From Microbacterium invictum (GTDB taxonomy: Bacteria > Actinomycetota > Actinomycetes > Actinomycetales > Microbacteriaceae), in assembly GCF_014197265.1 (NCBI RefSeq), contig NZ_JACIFH010000001.1, positions 3,348,001-3,412,000 on the forward strand: a stretch of 64,000 nucleotides of DNA, read 5' to 3'. Shown piece by piece: positions 34,854 to 43,677 of the stretch; the stretch's first letter is position 1; the number at the start of each line of letters is the position of its first letter. Position numbers and translations under genes: made by a program. The notes below the pieces were generated by a model. It did not search any database, was not told where the DNA came from, and saw only the letters and a program-made list of their open reading frames with translations.

Positions 34854-36377
34854 ATGACCATCGATACCGCAATCGTCGTCGGCGCCGGATCATCCGGGGC
34901 GGTGGTGGCCCGTCGCCTCGTCGACGCCGGCATCCGCGTGACTCTGCTCGAGGCAGGTGGTGAGGATACCAATCCAGCGATCCACGACCCCATGCGCATG
35001 GGGGAGCTGTGGCACAGCGCCGACGACTGGGACTATTACACGGTGCCGCAGGAACACGCCGCGGGTCGGCGACTGCACCTGCCTCGCGGCAAGGTGCTCG
35101 GCGGCTCGCACGCGCTGAACGCCATGATCTGGGTGCGGTGCGCACCGAGTGACTTCGACCACTGGGCCGCCCTCGGTAATGAGGGGTGGTCCTGGACCGA
35201 CGTGCTGCCGGTCTACAAGGCGATCGAGGACTTCAGCGGCGGCGCGTCCGAGGTTCGCGGTGCCGGCGGACCGCTTCCGGTCACCGACGACTACGCGTTG
35301 GCCCCGATCCAGCAATCGATCATCGAGGCTGGTATCGAGGAGGGACTCGAGCACAATCAGGACTACAACGGTGACCACCTCGACGGCATTTCGCAGCAGC
35401 AGGTGACGATGAGCGAGAGCCGCCGCGCGAACACCTGGACGGCGTATCTCAAACCGGTGCGCGATCGGCTCGATATCAGAACCGGATGCCACGTGCATTC
35501 GGTGATCGTGGAGAACGGCCGGGCCGTCGGTGTGCGATACCGCGAGGACGGGCAGGATCGCGAACTGCGCGCCGACGAGGTGATCCTCTCGGCGGGGGCA
35601 ATCGACTCACCCGCGATCCTGCTGCGCTCGGGCATCGGGCCCGCGACCCATCTGGACTCGCTCGGCATCGAGGTGGTGCAGGACGCGCCCGGCGTCGGTC
35701 AGAACCTGCACGACCACCTTCTCTCGCCCGTGATCTTCCGCACCGACGCGAAGACCGTCGGCCCGCCGACCTCGGGGATGAGCGTCACTCAGACGCACCT
35801 GTTCTGGCGATCGCGACCAGAGCTGGAGGTTCCCGACACGCAGCCGATCAACTTCTCCGTGCCGATGTTCGGCGAAGACCTCGAACCGATCGGCGACGAC
35901 GGGTTCTCGCTGATGGCCGGGATCGTCACGCCCAAGAGCCGCGGCGCGCTCACGCTGTCGGGGCCGGGGTTGGAGGACCCGGTGCAGATCGATCTGCAAG
36001 CCCTGGCCGATGACGACGACGTGCGCTCGCTCGCGGCATCCGTTCGGCAATGCCGCTCGATCGGCAGACAGCCGGCGCTCGCCGGGGAATGGGGGGCGGT
36101 GGAGATCTACCCCGGCCCCGACGTGCCCGACGACGAGGTCGAAGACTACGTGCGGCGCACCGCGATCACCTACCACCACCAGGTCGGCACCTGTCGCATG
36201 GGGATCGACGCTGATGCCGTGGTCGACCCGCGGCTGCGTGTCCACGGCATCGGGTCGCTCCGCGTCATCGACGCGTCGATCATGCCACGCATCACCACCG
36301 GCAACACGAACGCGCCCGCGGTGCTGATCGGCGAGCAGGGCGCACGGTTCCTGCTGGAGGATGCCGCGCGGGACTGA
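34854..36377 (+). CDS. GMC family oxidoreductase (choline-dehydrogenase-like)
   Basis: A 507-residue FAD enzyme. The dinucleotide loop VVGAGSSGAVVARRL opens the protein and GKVLGGSHALNAMIWVR is GMC signature 1. AGAIDSPAILLRSGIGP is signature 2, and the active-site histidine lies in TYHHQVGTCRMG near the end. Members oxidise primary alcohols to aldehydes. GGGAGAAG lies before the ATG. It is cotranscribed with the aldehyde dehydrogenase and followed by a strong hairpin, separating this pair from the ABC transporter genes. Confidence 0.88.
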   Translation: MTIDTAIVVGAGSSGAVVARRLVDAGIRVTLLEAGGEDTNPAIHDPMRMGELWHSADDWDYYTVPQEHAAGRRLHLPRGKVLGGSHALNAMIWVRCAPSDFDHWAALGNEGWSWTDVLPVYKAIEDFSGGASEVRGAGGPLPVTDDYALAPIQQSIIEAGIEEGLEHNQDYNGDHLDGISQQQVTMSESRRANTWTAYLKPVRDRLDIRTGCHVHSVIVENGRAVGVRYREDGQDRELRADEVILSAGAIDSPAILLRSGIGPATHLDSLGIEVVQDAPGVGQNLHDHLLSPVIFRTDAKTVGPPTSGMSVTQTHLFWRSRPELEVPDTQPINFSVPMFGEDLEPIGDDGFSLMAGIVTPKSRGALTLSGPGLEDPVQIDLQALADDDDVRSLAASVRQCRSIGRQPALAGEWGAVEIYPGPDVPDDEVEDYVRRTAITYHHQVGTCRMGIDADAVVDPRLRVHGIGSLRVIDASIMPRITTGNTNAPAVLIGEQGARFLLEDAARD

Positions 36378-36387
36378 TAGGACGACA

Positions 36388-36432
36388 GAACGGCCGCGAT
36401 CCACCGAGCACGCTCGAGGATCGCGGCCGTTC
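36388..36432 (+). terminator. hairpin terminator after the GMC oxidoreductase
   Basis: GAACGGCCGCGATCC (36388-36402) pairs perfectly with its complement at 36418-36432 around a 15-nt loop, 10 nt after the stop codon. It is followed by GTCGTTG rather than a U-tract. Confidence 0.7.
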
Positions 36433-36597
36433 GTCGTTGAACAGTCGAACATCATCTGCTGCACCAGGAGTCATGGTCCCTACCCGCATGGGCAAGATCC
36501 GACCCTGGTCGCCGACCTAGCCTGGCGACGTGGGGGCACCGCAGCCCTCCGACAGCGCATCCGCGACGCAGCAGTCGCGAAACGAGGAGGCACGGAA

Positions 36598-37788
36598 ATG
36601 AACAGGAAATCCACAGTTGTTGCGGGTGCGGCAGCATTGCTGCTGGCGCTCACCGCGTGCAGTGGCAGCACCGATACCCCCCGGGATGGCGGCGACACCA
36701 GCCCGATCAAGGTCGGTTCGGTCAATGCGCTCAGCGGCCCGGCGATCTTCCCCGAGGCATCCGAAGCGGCGCAGGCCGTGTTCGACCGGTTCAACGAAGC
36801 GGGCGGGCTCGACGGCCGCCCGATCGAATACACCATCCTCGACGACAAGGCCGACCCGGCGACGGCCGCGGCATCCGCCCGCGAAGTCGTCGAAAGCAAC
36901 GAGTCGGTCGCACTCGTAGGGTCGGCGAGCCTGCTCGACTGCGAGATCAACGGCGAGTACTACGTGCAGCAGGACATCCTGAGCATTCAGGGCACCGGCG
37001 TCGACCAGGTGTGCTTCGACAATCCGAACATCTCGCCGGTGAATGTCGGTCCATTCGGCGACACCACGATGACACTCACCTACGGCTCGGAAGAACTCGG
37101 GCTGGAGAAGATCTGCGGCCTGCTCGAGGTCACCGGCGGCACGCAGCCGGCCTACGAAGCGGCGATCGCGGAGTGGTCGGAGATCACGGGCAAGGAGCTC
37201 GTCTACCTCGACGACACTGTGCCCTACGGTGGGTCGGACTATACGCCCTACATCGTCCGCGCCAAGGAAGCCGGCTGCGACGCCGTGTACAGCAACGCTG
37301 TCGAGCCGGACGGCATCGGACAGATCAAGGCCGCCGAGGCGCAGGGCTGGAGCGATGTCACGTTCTTGTACCTCACGTCCGTGTACAGCGAGCAGTTTGC
37401 GACGGCGGTCGGTGAGGCAGGCAACGGCGTATCGGTTCCGGCCGAGTTCGCACCATTCACGGATGACACGCTCGAGGCGAACGCCGACTGGCGTGCGCTC
37501 ATGGAGGACAACGACATCTCGCTGACCTCCTTCTCGCAAGGCGGCTATCTCGCGGCCACCTACTTCATCGAGGTTCTCGAGGGTATCGACGGTGACATCA
37601 CCCGGGAGGCGGTCAACGAGGCGCTCCGTGGGATGACCACGCCGATCGAGAACGGCATGGTGGGCACTCCCTGGATCTTCGGCGACGGCGAAACCCACAA
37701 CTCGAACCGGGCCGGTTGGCCGGTCAAGCTCGAATCGAATGCCGGCGCGTGGGCAACCGCAGCCGACGACTGGTTCCTGCTGGACTGA
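36598..37788 (+). CDS. ABC transporter substrate-binding lipoprotein (branched-chain amino acid type)
   Basis: A 396-residue type-I periplasmic-binding-fold lipoprotein. The signal MNRKSTVVAGAAALLLALTAC ends in a lipobox cysteine. The mature part starts IKVGSVNALSGPAIFPEA and has FDRFNEAGGLDGRPIEY, the LivJ/Leu-Ile-Val-binding pattern. GAGGAGGC lies upstream of ATG 36598. The permeases and ATPases follow. Such importers also carry amides, aromatic acids and short-chain acids. Given the flanking GMC/ALDH pair, a carboxylate or alcohol substrate is possible. Confidence 0.87.
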   Translation: MNRKSTVVAGAAALLLALTACSGSTDTPRDGGDTSPIKVGSVNALSGPAIFPEASEAAQAVFDRFNEAGGLDGRPIEYTILDDKADPATAAASAREVVESNESVALVGSASLLDCEINGEYYVQQDILSIQGTGVDQVCFDNPNISPVNVGPFGDTTMTLTYGSEELGLEKICGLLEVTGGTQPAYEAAIAEWSEITGKELVYLDDTVPYGGSDYTPYIVRAKEAGCDAVYSNAVEPDGIGQIKAAEAQGWSDVTFLYLTSVYSEQFATAVGEAGNGVSVPAEFAPFTDDTLEANADWRALMEDNDISLTSFSQGGYLAATYFIEVLEGIDGDITREAVNEALRGMTTPIENGMVGTPWIFGDGETHNSNRAGWPVKLESNAGAWATAADDWFLLD

Positions 37789-37821
37789 CCCGGACGCCTC
37801 GCCACAAGAAACATCGGCAAC

Positions 37822-37850
37822 GGGGTCGCGCTGCTTGGCAGCGCGACCCC
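37822..37850 (+). terminator. intra-operon hairpin between binding protein and permease
   Basis: GGGGTCGCGCTGC (37822-37834) pairs perfectly with its complement at 37838-37850 around a TTG loop. It is followed directly by the permease ribosome site. It probably limits readthrough or protects the 3' end of the binding-protein mRNA, giving more binding protein than permease. Confidence 0.6.
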
Positions 37851-37872
37851 TTCACCAGGGGAGGAGTGACGG

Positions 37873-38730
37873 ATGCTGCAAGGTGCACTGGCGGGATTGG
37901 CCGCCGGCGGCCTCTACGCGATCATGGCGGTCTGCCTGACCGTCATGGCGCGACTCGTCCGCGTCGTCAACTTTGCGCAGGTCGCGGTCGGGATGTTCGG
38001 TGCCTTTGCCGCCGTCACCCTGTCCGGCGGGGTGCTGGCGCCTTGGCTCAGCGCGGTCATCGGCCTGCTCGTCGGAGCGCTGATCTCGGCGATTCTGGGG
38101 CTGATCGTCGCGCACTGGCTGTCAGAGGCAGATGTGAGTGCGCGGTCGGCGACGACCGTGGCGGCGCTGCTGCTGCTCGTCTCGCTCTCGTTCATCCTGT
38201 TCGGCACCAAGCCGCTTCCGTTCCGGCCGCTCTTTCCCGGGCCGGCGTTCACGATCGGCAACGTCGTGATCAGTCAGGTCACCGTGGTGCTCGTCATCCT
38301 GGCGATCGCCGTCGCACTGGTGGCCAAAGCTGTGCTGACCTGGACGACTCTCGGCATCCGACTGCGCGCGCTGAGCGAGCGTCCGACGACAGCAGAGCTG
38401 GTCGGGATCCCATCGCGCATCCTGAGCGTCGGCGTCTGGGTCGCCACCGGCGTCGTTGCGACGTTCGCCGTCATGGTGGTCGCGCCGAGTCAGTCCAATG
38501 ACGCCACGACCCTTTCGCTGACCATCATCCCGGCAGCCGCGGCCGCCCTGGCCGGCGGATTCCGCCGCCTCGACCTGGCCGTGGTCGGCGGCCTGGTGCT
38601 GGGCATGCTCGAGGGCGCCCTCGCCCAGACCGGTTCACTGACGATCGTGCGGTACTTCGTGCCGTTCCTGGTGATCGTCGCTCTGCTGCTCTGGATGCAG
38701 CGTAGGGAGGTGTGGGATGTCGCGCGCTGA
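37873..38730 (+). CDS. branched-chain amino acid type ABC transporter permease (LivH-like)
   Basis: A 285-residue inner-membrane permease with about 8 hydrophobic helices. It begins LQGALAGLAAGGLYAIMAVCLTVMARLVRVVNFAQ, which is the LivH N-terminal pattern. The region LTWTTLGIRLRALSERPTTAELVGIP is the cytoplasmic coupling loop. GGGGAGGAG lies 7 nt before the ATG. Its last 14 bases overlap the LivM-LivG fusion gene. Confidence 0.87.
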   Translation: MLQGALAGLAAGGLYAIMAVCLTVMARLVRVVNFAQVAVGMFGAFAAVTLSGGVLAPWLSAVIGLLVGALISAILGLIVAHWLSEADVSARSATTVAALLLLVSLSFILFGTKPLPFRPLFPGPAFTIGNVVISQVTVVLVILAIAVALVAKAVLTWTTLGIRLRALSERPTTAELVGIPSRILSVGVWVATGVVATFAVMVVAPSQSNDATTLSLTIIPAAAAALAGGFRRLDLAVVGGLVLGMLEGALAQTGSLTIVRYFVPFLVIVALLLWMQRREVWDVAR

Positions 38731-40462
38731 TTCCCTGACCACAGTCCGCAGGATCGGTACACCGGTCGGTGTCGCCGTGCTCGGCATCGTTATCGCCTTC
38801 GCGGTGAGCCTGCTGCTGCCCAACTACTACGTGTTCCTCGGCGCGAGCGCGATCGTCGCGGCAATCACGCTGCTTGGGCTCGGCGTCGTCACCGGCAGTG
38901 CCGGCATGATCTCGCTGTGCCAGATGTCGTTCGCGACGATCGGCGCCTGGGTGGTGACCGGACTCAACGTCATGGACGCTCCCGGCGATCCCGTGGTGTG
39001 GATGATCTGCGGCGGCATCGTGGCGGGTCTTCTCGGCGTGCTTGTAGGGCTTCCCGCACTGCGCCTGCGCGGGGTCAACCTCGCCGTGGTGACGCTCGGT
39101 TTCGCGTCGGCCGTGCACCTCACTCTCATCCAGCTGCAGTTCCCCGGCGCGACCGCCGGGGTGCGCGTGCTGCGTCCGGACTACATCTCGACCGACCGGG
39201 AGTTCTTCGTGTTCGCCGCCGTCACCCTCACCGTGTGCGCGTTGGCCGTGTACGGGCTGAAGGCGACGCGGATCGGAGCCGGATGGCGTGTGGTCGCGTT
39301 CTCCGAACGGGGAACCGCGAGCGCGGGCGCAAGCGTCAGCACCACCAAGCTGGGCGCCTTCGCCGTCAGCGCGATGCTCGCCGGGATCAGCGGCGGACTC
39401 GTCACGATGCAGGTGGGCTTCGCCTCGCCCGCGACGTTCGCGGTGCTGATGTCACTCGCCCTCTATGTGCTGGCCGTCGTGATCGGCAGCCATCTGATCG
39501 ACATGGCGATCGTCGGCGGCATCATGTGGGTGGCAATCCCCGAGATCCTCAAGCAGTTCGATGTGCCGCAGGACTGGGCCTTCGTGGTGTTCGGCGTCCT
39601 CGGCATCCAAGCCATCAGCTCTCGGTCGAATCTCGGCGAGGGACTGCGCGCGGTGTTGCGCTCAAGGCGCCCCCCGCACGCTGCGACCACCGACATCATC
39701 GGAGCTGCTGCACCGTGTGCGATGTCGGCCGCTCCTGCCGTCGCCGCGGACGCGCCGGTGGTGCTGAGCGCGACCGGCCTGACGGTGCGCTTCGGCACGG
39801 TGGCCGCGCTCGACGGCGTGGATGTGACTCTGCACGACGGGGAGATCGTCGGCCTGATCGGGCCGAACGGGGCGGGAAAGTCGACGCTCACCGACGTCCT
39901 CACGGGGTTCCTTCCGCGGCACGAGGGCGACGTCACGCTCGACGGTGCGTCACTGCGCGGAGCATCACCCACCCGCCGTGCGCGACTGGGTCTGCGGCGC
40001 ACGTTCCAGCAGGACCGCGTGCCGCCCGGTCTCACCATCGAGGCTTACGTGCGGTTCGTCGCGCGGCGCCGGATACCACGCACCGAGATCGACGACGTGC
40101 TCGACTTCTTCGGGTGTCCGGGACGCACCACTGCGCTCGCCCACGTCGACGTCGGCACCCGGCGCCTCATCGAGGTCGCAGCCCAACTGGCGGCCCGGCC
40201 GCGGGTACTCATCCTCGACGAGCCCGCGGCCGGTCTCTCACACGAAGCGCACATCGCGCTGGGGGAGCGGTTGGTGCAGGTGCCCGCCCGATTCGGCGCG
40301 TCGATCATCCTGATCGAACACGACCTCGACCTCGTCCGCCGGGTGTGCCCGCGCATTGTGGTGCTCGACTTCGGCAAGGTGGTCGCCGACGGAGGTCAGG
40401 ACGCCGTGCTGAGCAATCCTCGGGTTCGGGCCGCCTACATGGGAGACAAGGAACTGCTGTGA
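38717..40462 (+). CDS. fused LivM-type permease and LivG-type ATPase
   Basis: A 581-residue fusion. Residues 1-315 are a LivM-like permease (GVVTGSAGMISLCQMSF, LPALRLRGVNLAVVTLGFA). From about 340 an ABC ATPase follows, with Walker A GPNGAGKST and Walker B RVLILDEPAAGLS. The ABC signature is degenerate: where LivG proteins read L-S-x-G-Q-Q-R, this one has VDVGTRR. Signature loss in one subunit leaves an asymmetric ATPase pair whose second site is formed with LivF. GGGAGG precedes ATG 38717. Its stop overlaps the LivF GTG. Confidence 0.87.
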   Translation: MSRADSLTTVRRIGTPVGVAVLGIVIAFAVSLLLPNYYVFLGASAIVAAITLLGLGVVTGSAGMISLCQMSFATIGAWVVTGLNVMDAPGDPVVWMICGGIVAGLLGVLVGLPALRLRGVNLAVVTLGFASAVHLTLIQLQFPGATAGVRVLRPDYISTDREFFVFAAVTLTVCALAVYGLKATRIGAGWRVVAFSERGTASAGASVSTTKLGAFAVSAMLAGISGGLVTMQVGFASPATFAVLMSLALYVLAVVIGSHLIDMAIVGGIMWVAIPEILKQFDVPQDWAFVVFGVLGIQAISSRSNLGEGLRAVLRSRRPPHAATTDIIGAAAPCAMSAAPAVAADAPVVLSATGLTVRFGTVAALDGVDVTLHDGEIVGLIGPNGAGKSTLTDVLTGFLPRHEGDVTLDGASLRGASPTRRARLGLRRTFQQDRVPPGLTIEAYVRFVARRRIPRTEIDDVLDFFGCPGRTTALAHVDVGTRRLIEVAAQLAARPRVLILDEPAAGLSHEAHIALGERLVQVPARFGASIILIEHDLDLVRRVCPRIVVLDFGKVVADGGQDAVLSNPRVRAAYMGDKELL

Positions 40463-41166
40463 CGACACTGACCCTGACGGACGTGGCCGTCTCGCGTGGC
40501 GCCGGCCCGGTCATCTCCGGCGTCGACGCCCACGTCTCCTCCGGTGAGGTGCTGGCGGTGGTCGGGCCGAACGGGGCCGGCAAGACGAGTCTGATCGAAG
40601 CGATCTCGGGAGTGATAAAGACGTCGGCGGGGGACATCCGGCTGGACGGTGATTCGATCACGAAGCTGTCACGGGTGCAGCGCGCACGCCGTGGCATCAT
40701 CCACGTCGAACAGGGACGTGCCGTATTCCCGTCGCTGACGGTGGCAGAGAACGTGCGACTCACCGCGGGGAGTGCCGATGGCGTCGTCGCGGCGCTCGAG
40801 TACTTCCCGGAGCTGCAGAAGCGCTTCACAGCACCTGCGGGGCTGCTGTCGGGCGGCGAGCAGCAGATGGTGGTGCTGGCGCGGTCGTTCGCGGCCCGGC
40901 CGCGCGTCCTGCTCATCGACGAGATGTCGCTTGGACTCGCACCGGTCGTCGTACAGCGACTGCTACCGGCGGTGACAGAGTTCGCCGCGCAGGGTGCCGC
41001 CGTCATCCTCGTCGAACAGTTCACCCAGCTCGCGCTCGGAATCGCCGAGCAGGCACTCGTGGTCGCCAGCGGTGCGGTCCGGTACTCGGGCAGCGCCGAG
41101 GTCCTCGCCGCCGACCCGGACCTGCTTCATCGCGCTTACCTGGGCGAGTCGAGCGTCGTGTCGTAG
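40459..41166 (+). CDS. ABC transporter ATP-binding protein (LivF-like)
   Basis: A 235-residue ATPase with a canonical set: Walker A GPNGAGKTS, Q-loop region VEQGRAVFPSLTV, signature LLSGGEQQMVVLAR and Walker B VLLIDEMSLGLAP. The GTG at 40459 overlaps the stop of the fusion gene (GTGA). The open frame extends upstream to 38917 inside the fusion gene, but that part is not protein-like. It completes the importer and is convergent with the AraC regulator. Confidence 0.88.
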   Translation: MTTLTLTDVAVSRGAGPVISGVDAHVSSGEVLAVVGPNGAGKTSLIEAISGVIKTSAGDIRLDGDSITKLSRVQRARRGIIHVEQGRAVFPSLTVAENVRLTAGSADGVVAALEYFPELQKRFTAPAGLLSGGEQQMVVLARSFAARPRVLLIDEMSLGLAPVVVQRLLPAVTEFAAQGAAVILVEQFTQLALGIAEQALVVASGAVRYSGSAEVLAADPDLLHRAYLGESSVVS

Positions 41167-41170
41167 AAGC

Positions 41171-41194
41171 CGGCACCGGCCCGAGCGGGTGCCG
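41171..41194. terminator. short hairpin between convergent livF-like and araC-like genes
   Basis: CGGCACC (41171-41177) pairs with GGTGCCG (41188-41194) around a 10-nt loop just after the LivF stop. It is weak but well placed. Confidence 0.35.
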
Positions 41195-41223
41195 ATCCGG
41201 CAATCCGCTCTCTGTAGTTCGTG

Positions 41224-42174
41224 TCACCGCGCTGCGGGCCGCACTGCCGAAGGCGGAACGCCGAAGTGACCGCGGAACGTACGGCTGAAGTGGGCGGGAT
41301 CGACGAAGCCGTTGGAGAGGGCGATCGTGGTGACCGACCGGTCGGCGTAGCCCGGGTTGACCAGTTCGTCGTATGTGCGCTCGAGTCGGCGGGTGCGGAT
41401 GGTCGTCGACACCGTGGTGCCCTGGATGCTGAAAAGCGCGTGAAGATGCCGCACCGATATGAAGTGAGCACCCGCGATCTCGGCCGGACACAGATCGGGA
41501 GAACTCAGGTGGTCGTCGATGTAGTCGAGGACCTGCCTGGTGATCGACTCATGGCCGCTGGCCGCAGGGCGCTGGGATGCCTGCTCTTCGAGGAGAGAGC
41601 CCACCAAATCGACCGCCGACCGGGCGAGGCGCCGGGCGAGATGCCCGCCGAGGCCGTCGGACTGCTGCACGAGCTGGGTCAGGTACGACCCGACCATGGT
41701 CCCGACTCCTGCATCCCCGGCGAACCGGCGCGCAGTGAGCTGTCCCATTGCCTCGGCGGGCAGTTCGATGAGTTCCTTGGGAAACATGACGATACCCAGA
41801 CGCACCCGGTCGTCGAAGACGAGGGAGTACGGGCGGTCGGTGTCGTAGATCGCCATGTCGCCGGCGCCCAGCGCCGTCTCACGGCCGTCCTGGATGATCA
41901 GGCCCTGTCCCTCGAGGAGCAGTGAGAACTTGTAGTACTTACAGGTGCCGCGGGCGATCAAGGCTTCACTGCGGTGGACGGAATGCTCGTCGGCATGGAT
42001 GTGGAAGACGTGAATGTCACCCGACCCGCCGCTATCGAGCTGGCCACCGAAATCATCGGGGTGATCGGTGTGGACGTCTAGCGGCACGACCGAGTGCGAA
42101 ACGGCGGTGCGGTAGTCGTCGAAGCCGACGAACGGCAATATCGGAAGGGTGGCGGGAAACGTGGTCTCGGGCAT
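41224..42174 (-). CDS. AraC family transcriptional regulator
   Basis: A 316-residue regulator. The N-terminal half (about 1-180) is an AraC-binding-like cupin with SLLLEGQGLIIQDGRETALGAGDMAIYDTDRPY. The C-terminal half carries the double helix-turn-helix with FISVRHLHALFSIQGTTVSTTIRTRRLE and ALSNGFVDPAHFSRTFRGHFG. ATG 42174 is preferred because GAGGTG lies just upstream; ATG 42186 would include that site. It converges on the Liv-type importer and may regulate it or the GMC/ALDH genes in response to their substrate. Confidence 0.87.
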   Translation of the reverse strand: MPETTFPATLPILPFVGFDDYRTAVSHSVVPLDVHTDHPDDFGGQLDSGGSGDIHVFHIHADEHSVHRSEALIARGTCKYYKFSLLLEGQGLIIQDGRETALGAGDMAIYDTDRPYSLVFDDRVRLGIVMFPKELIELPAEAMGQLTARRFAGDAGVGTMVGSYLTQLVQQSDGLGGHLARRLARSAVDLVGSLLEEQASQRPAASGHESITRQVLDYIDDHLSSPDLCPAEIAGAHFISVRHLHALFSIQGTTVSTTIRTRRLERTYDELVNPGYADRSVTTIALSNGFVDPAHFSRTFRGHFGVPPSAVRPAAR

Positions 42175-42394
42175 TGCACACCTCATTGTGGACTGCGTGG
42201 CGTAACGGCATCGTATACGATCTCACCCTATCATCAGGAGGCGAAACCGCGAGAGGGCCGCTTCTTCGCTACATTTTGACGTTCGCGAATGCGAGGTCGA
42301 GCCTCCGTCGTGTGCGTTGCGGCCGGCGGCGTGCCCACGCGGTGCCCACATCTGAGCGAGATCGGCAGTGATCGAGAAGTGCCCAGAGCGGAGT

Positions 42395-43185
42395 TCACGG
42401 CCCGCGAACGCCTGAGATTGCGCGGAAAACGGACCGAGAAGGAACGAACCCGAACGGTGTGAGGTCTCCGGACATCGGTGACAGTTCCCGTCCTCGGGGG
42501 CCGCGGGGTTGGCCGTTGCCGATGTACTTGATGCCCGGCGCTGGCCAGTTGTGCTCGGCGAGGAGCGTGCCGCGGTTGTCGAAGATCATGATGCCGGCGG
42601 CTTCGTAGGTCAGGTAGACGTCCTGCCCGCGCAGCGGGTAGCTGACGTTGAAGATGATGCCGCGAGCTTTGATCGATCCGTTCGGGTGAATGGTTGCGAC
42701 GCGGATGCCCTCGCGGAGGCGGCCGTTCGGTGACGGCGCCGGGGGCAGTGGGTCGCCCGATTTTCGCGGCAACGGGCGAGGCCTCGGTGGCTCGGCCTTC
42801 GGTGTCGCGTCCCATGCCATTCGCGGCGTGATCCGGCCGGGGAGCGCCTGATGGGGACGCTCGGTGTTATAGATGTGGTCGAACTGGTCGATCTGCGCCT
42901 GCAGCCCCCGCAGGTTGCCTGCGATGGGTTGCTTGTCGAGGTAGCGGAACAGGGTCTGATGGAACTGCTCGTTCTTGCCTTGCGTGGTCGGCTTATACGG
43001 CTTCCCGGTGATCGGCTCGACACCGAGTCGGGTGACGTACTCGACCAGCTGTGCGACGATCCCGCGCCGCGACGGGTTCAGCGATGCCGTTGTCAGTCAG
43101 CAGACGTTGCGGCACCCCGTGAGCCTTGATCGCTTTGCGCACGACCCGGATCGCGTCCCTCGAGGTTCGCGCAGCCGACGGGGAA
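42395..43185 (-). mobile_element. IS481-family transposase remnant, 5'-truncated and frameshifted
   Basis: The minus strand reads an integrase-core tail: TSRDAIRVVRKAIKAHGVPQ, LLTDNG (catalytic-core Asp), VEYVTRLGVEPITGKPYKPTTQGKNEQFHQ (catalytic Glu), then YNTERPHQALPGRITP and a C-terminal beta domain ending VFRAISGVRGP. Near 43085 two bases are missing after LLTDNGIA, so the frame shifts. The N-terminal helix-turn-helix is absent. No terminal inverted repeats can be paired, although GTGGGCAC occurs twice around 42340 beyond the stop. The element cannot move. It marks the breakpoint of the rearranged region. Confidence 0.8.
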
Positions 43186-43189
43186 CCGA

Positions 43190-43496
43190 CCGTGCCGCAA
43201 CGTCCGACATCAGCACCCGTGTTGGACTGCCGGTCTCTGTCCGTGTCGATGCGGAAGCCCAGGCGCGCGGCGTCATCGTCGAGCTGCGCCTCGACACGAC
43301 GGGAGCCGGCGCCCTGAGCGATCCGGTCGCCATTCGGCCCGGTACGAGCGTGGCCTACGACGTCGAGACGGTTTTCACCGAGCCGGGGACCTATTTCCTT
43401 GCGGTGCGCGCCACCGCCCAGACAGCGGGTGAGGCGAACGACAGTCACGCGCGCGTGCACAACATCGCGCGAGCCCGAGTAACCGTCGCGCTCTGA
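43190..43496 (+). pseudogene. C-terminal remnant of a large protein cut by the IS481 element
   Basis: About 100 codons in frame to TGA at 43494-43496 resemble a beta-sandwich tail: GLPVSVRVDAEAQARGVIVE, TVFTEPGTYFLAVRATAQTAG and finally HARVHNIARARVTVAL. The 5' part is lost at the IS481 junction near 43185, and no start or ribosome site remains. The parent protein family is not recognised; such tails occur at the ends of long secreted or multidomain enzymes. A related tail recurs 40 nt downstream. Confidence 0.55.
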
Positions 43497-43533
43497 ACCC
43501 GTCCGGTCACACCTGCGTTCGAAGGAACAATGC

Positions 43534-43677
43534 ATGACAGAAGCTACACTTCCGACGACGTATTTCGTCGCCGCCCGTGTGGCCGCCCAGGTGGGCGGAG
43601 ATGTCCCCATTCCACACGCTCGAGTACAGAACATCGCTCGAGCTCGCGTTGCTGTTCTATCGGGAGCGAAACAATGA
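43534..43677 (+). CDS. 47-codon ORF, tail of the same protein family, coupled to GH30
   Basis: ATG 43534 has GAAGGA 8 nt upstream and the frame runs 47 codons to TGA 43675-43677. The stop overlaps the GH30 start (ATGA). Its residues 9-42 (TYFVAARVAAQVGG ... HARVQNIARARVAV) match the tail of the upstream remnant (TYFLAVRATAQTAG ... HARVHNIARARVTV). It is thus a second copy of the family's last strands, given its own start. It could be a decayed gene end now serving as a translational coupler. No independent function is evident. Confidence 0.5.
   Translation: MTEATLPTTYFVAARVAAQVGGDVPIPHARVQNIARARVAVLSGAKQ

Noticed and set aside
38917..40458. Long open frame upstream of and in phase with the LivF gene
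   Set aside because: It lies wholly inside the LivM-LivG fusion in another frame, is rich in Arg and Pro, and shows no domain. The ATPase begins at GTG 40459.
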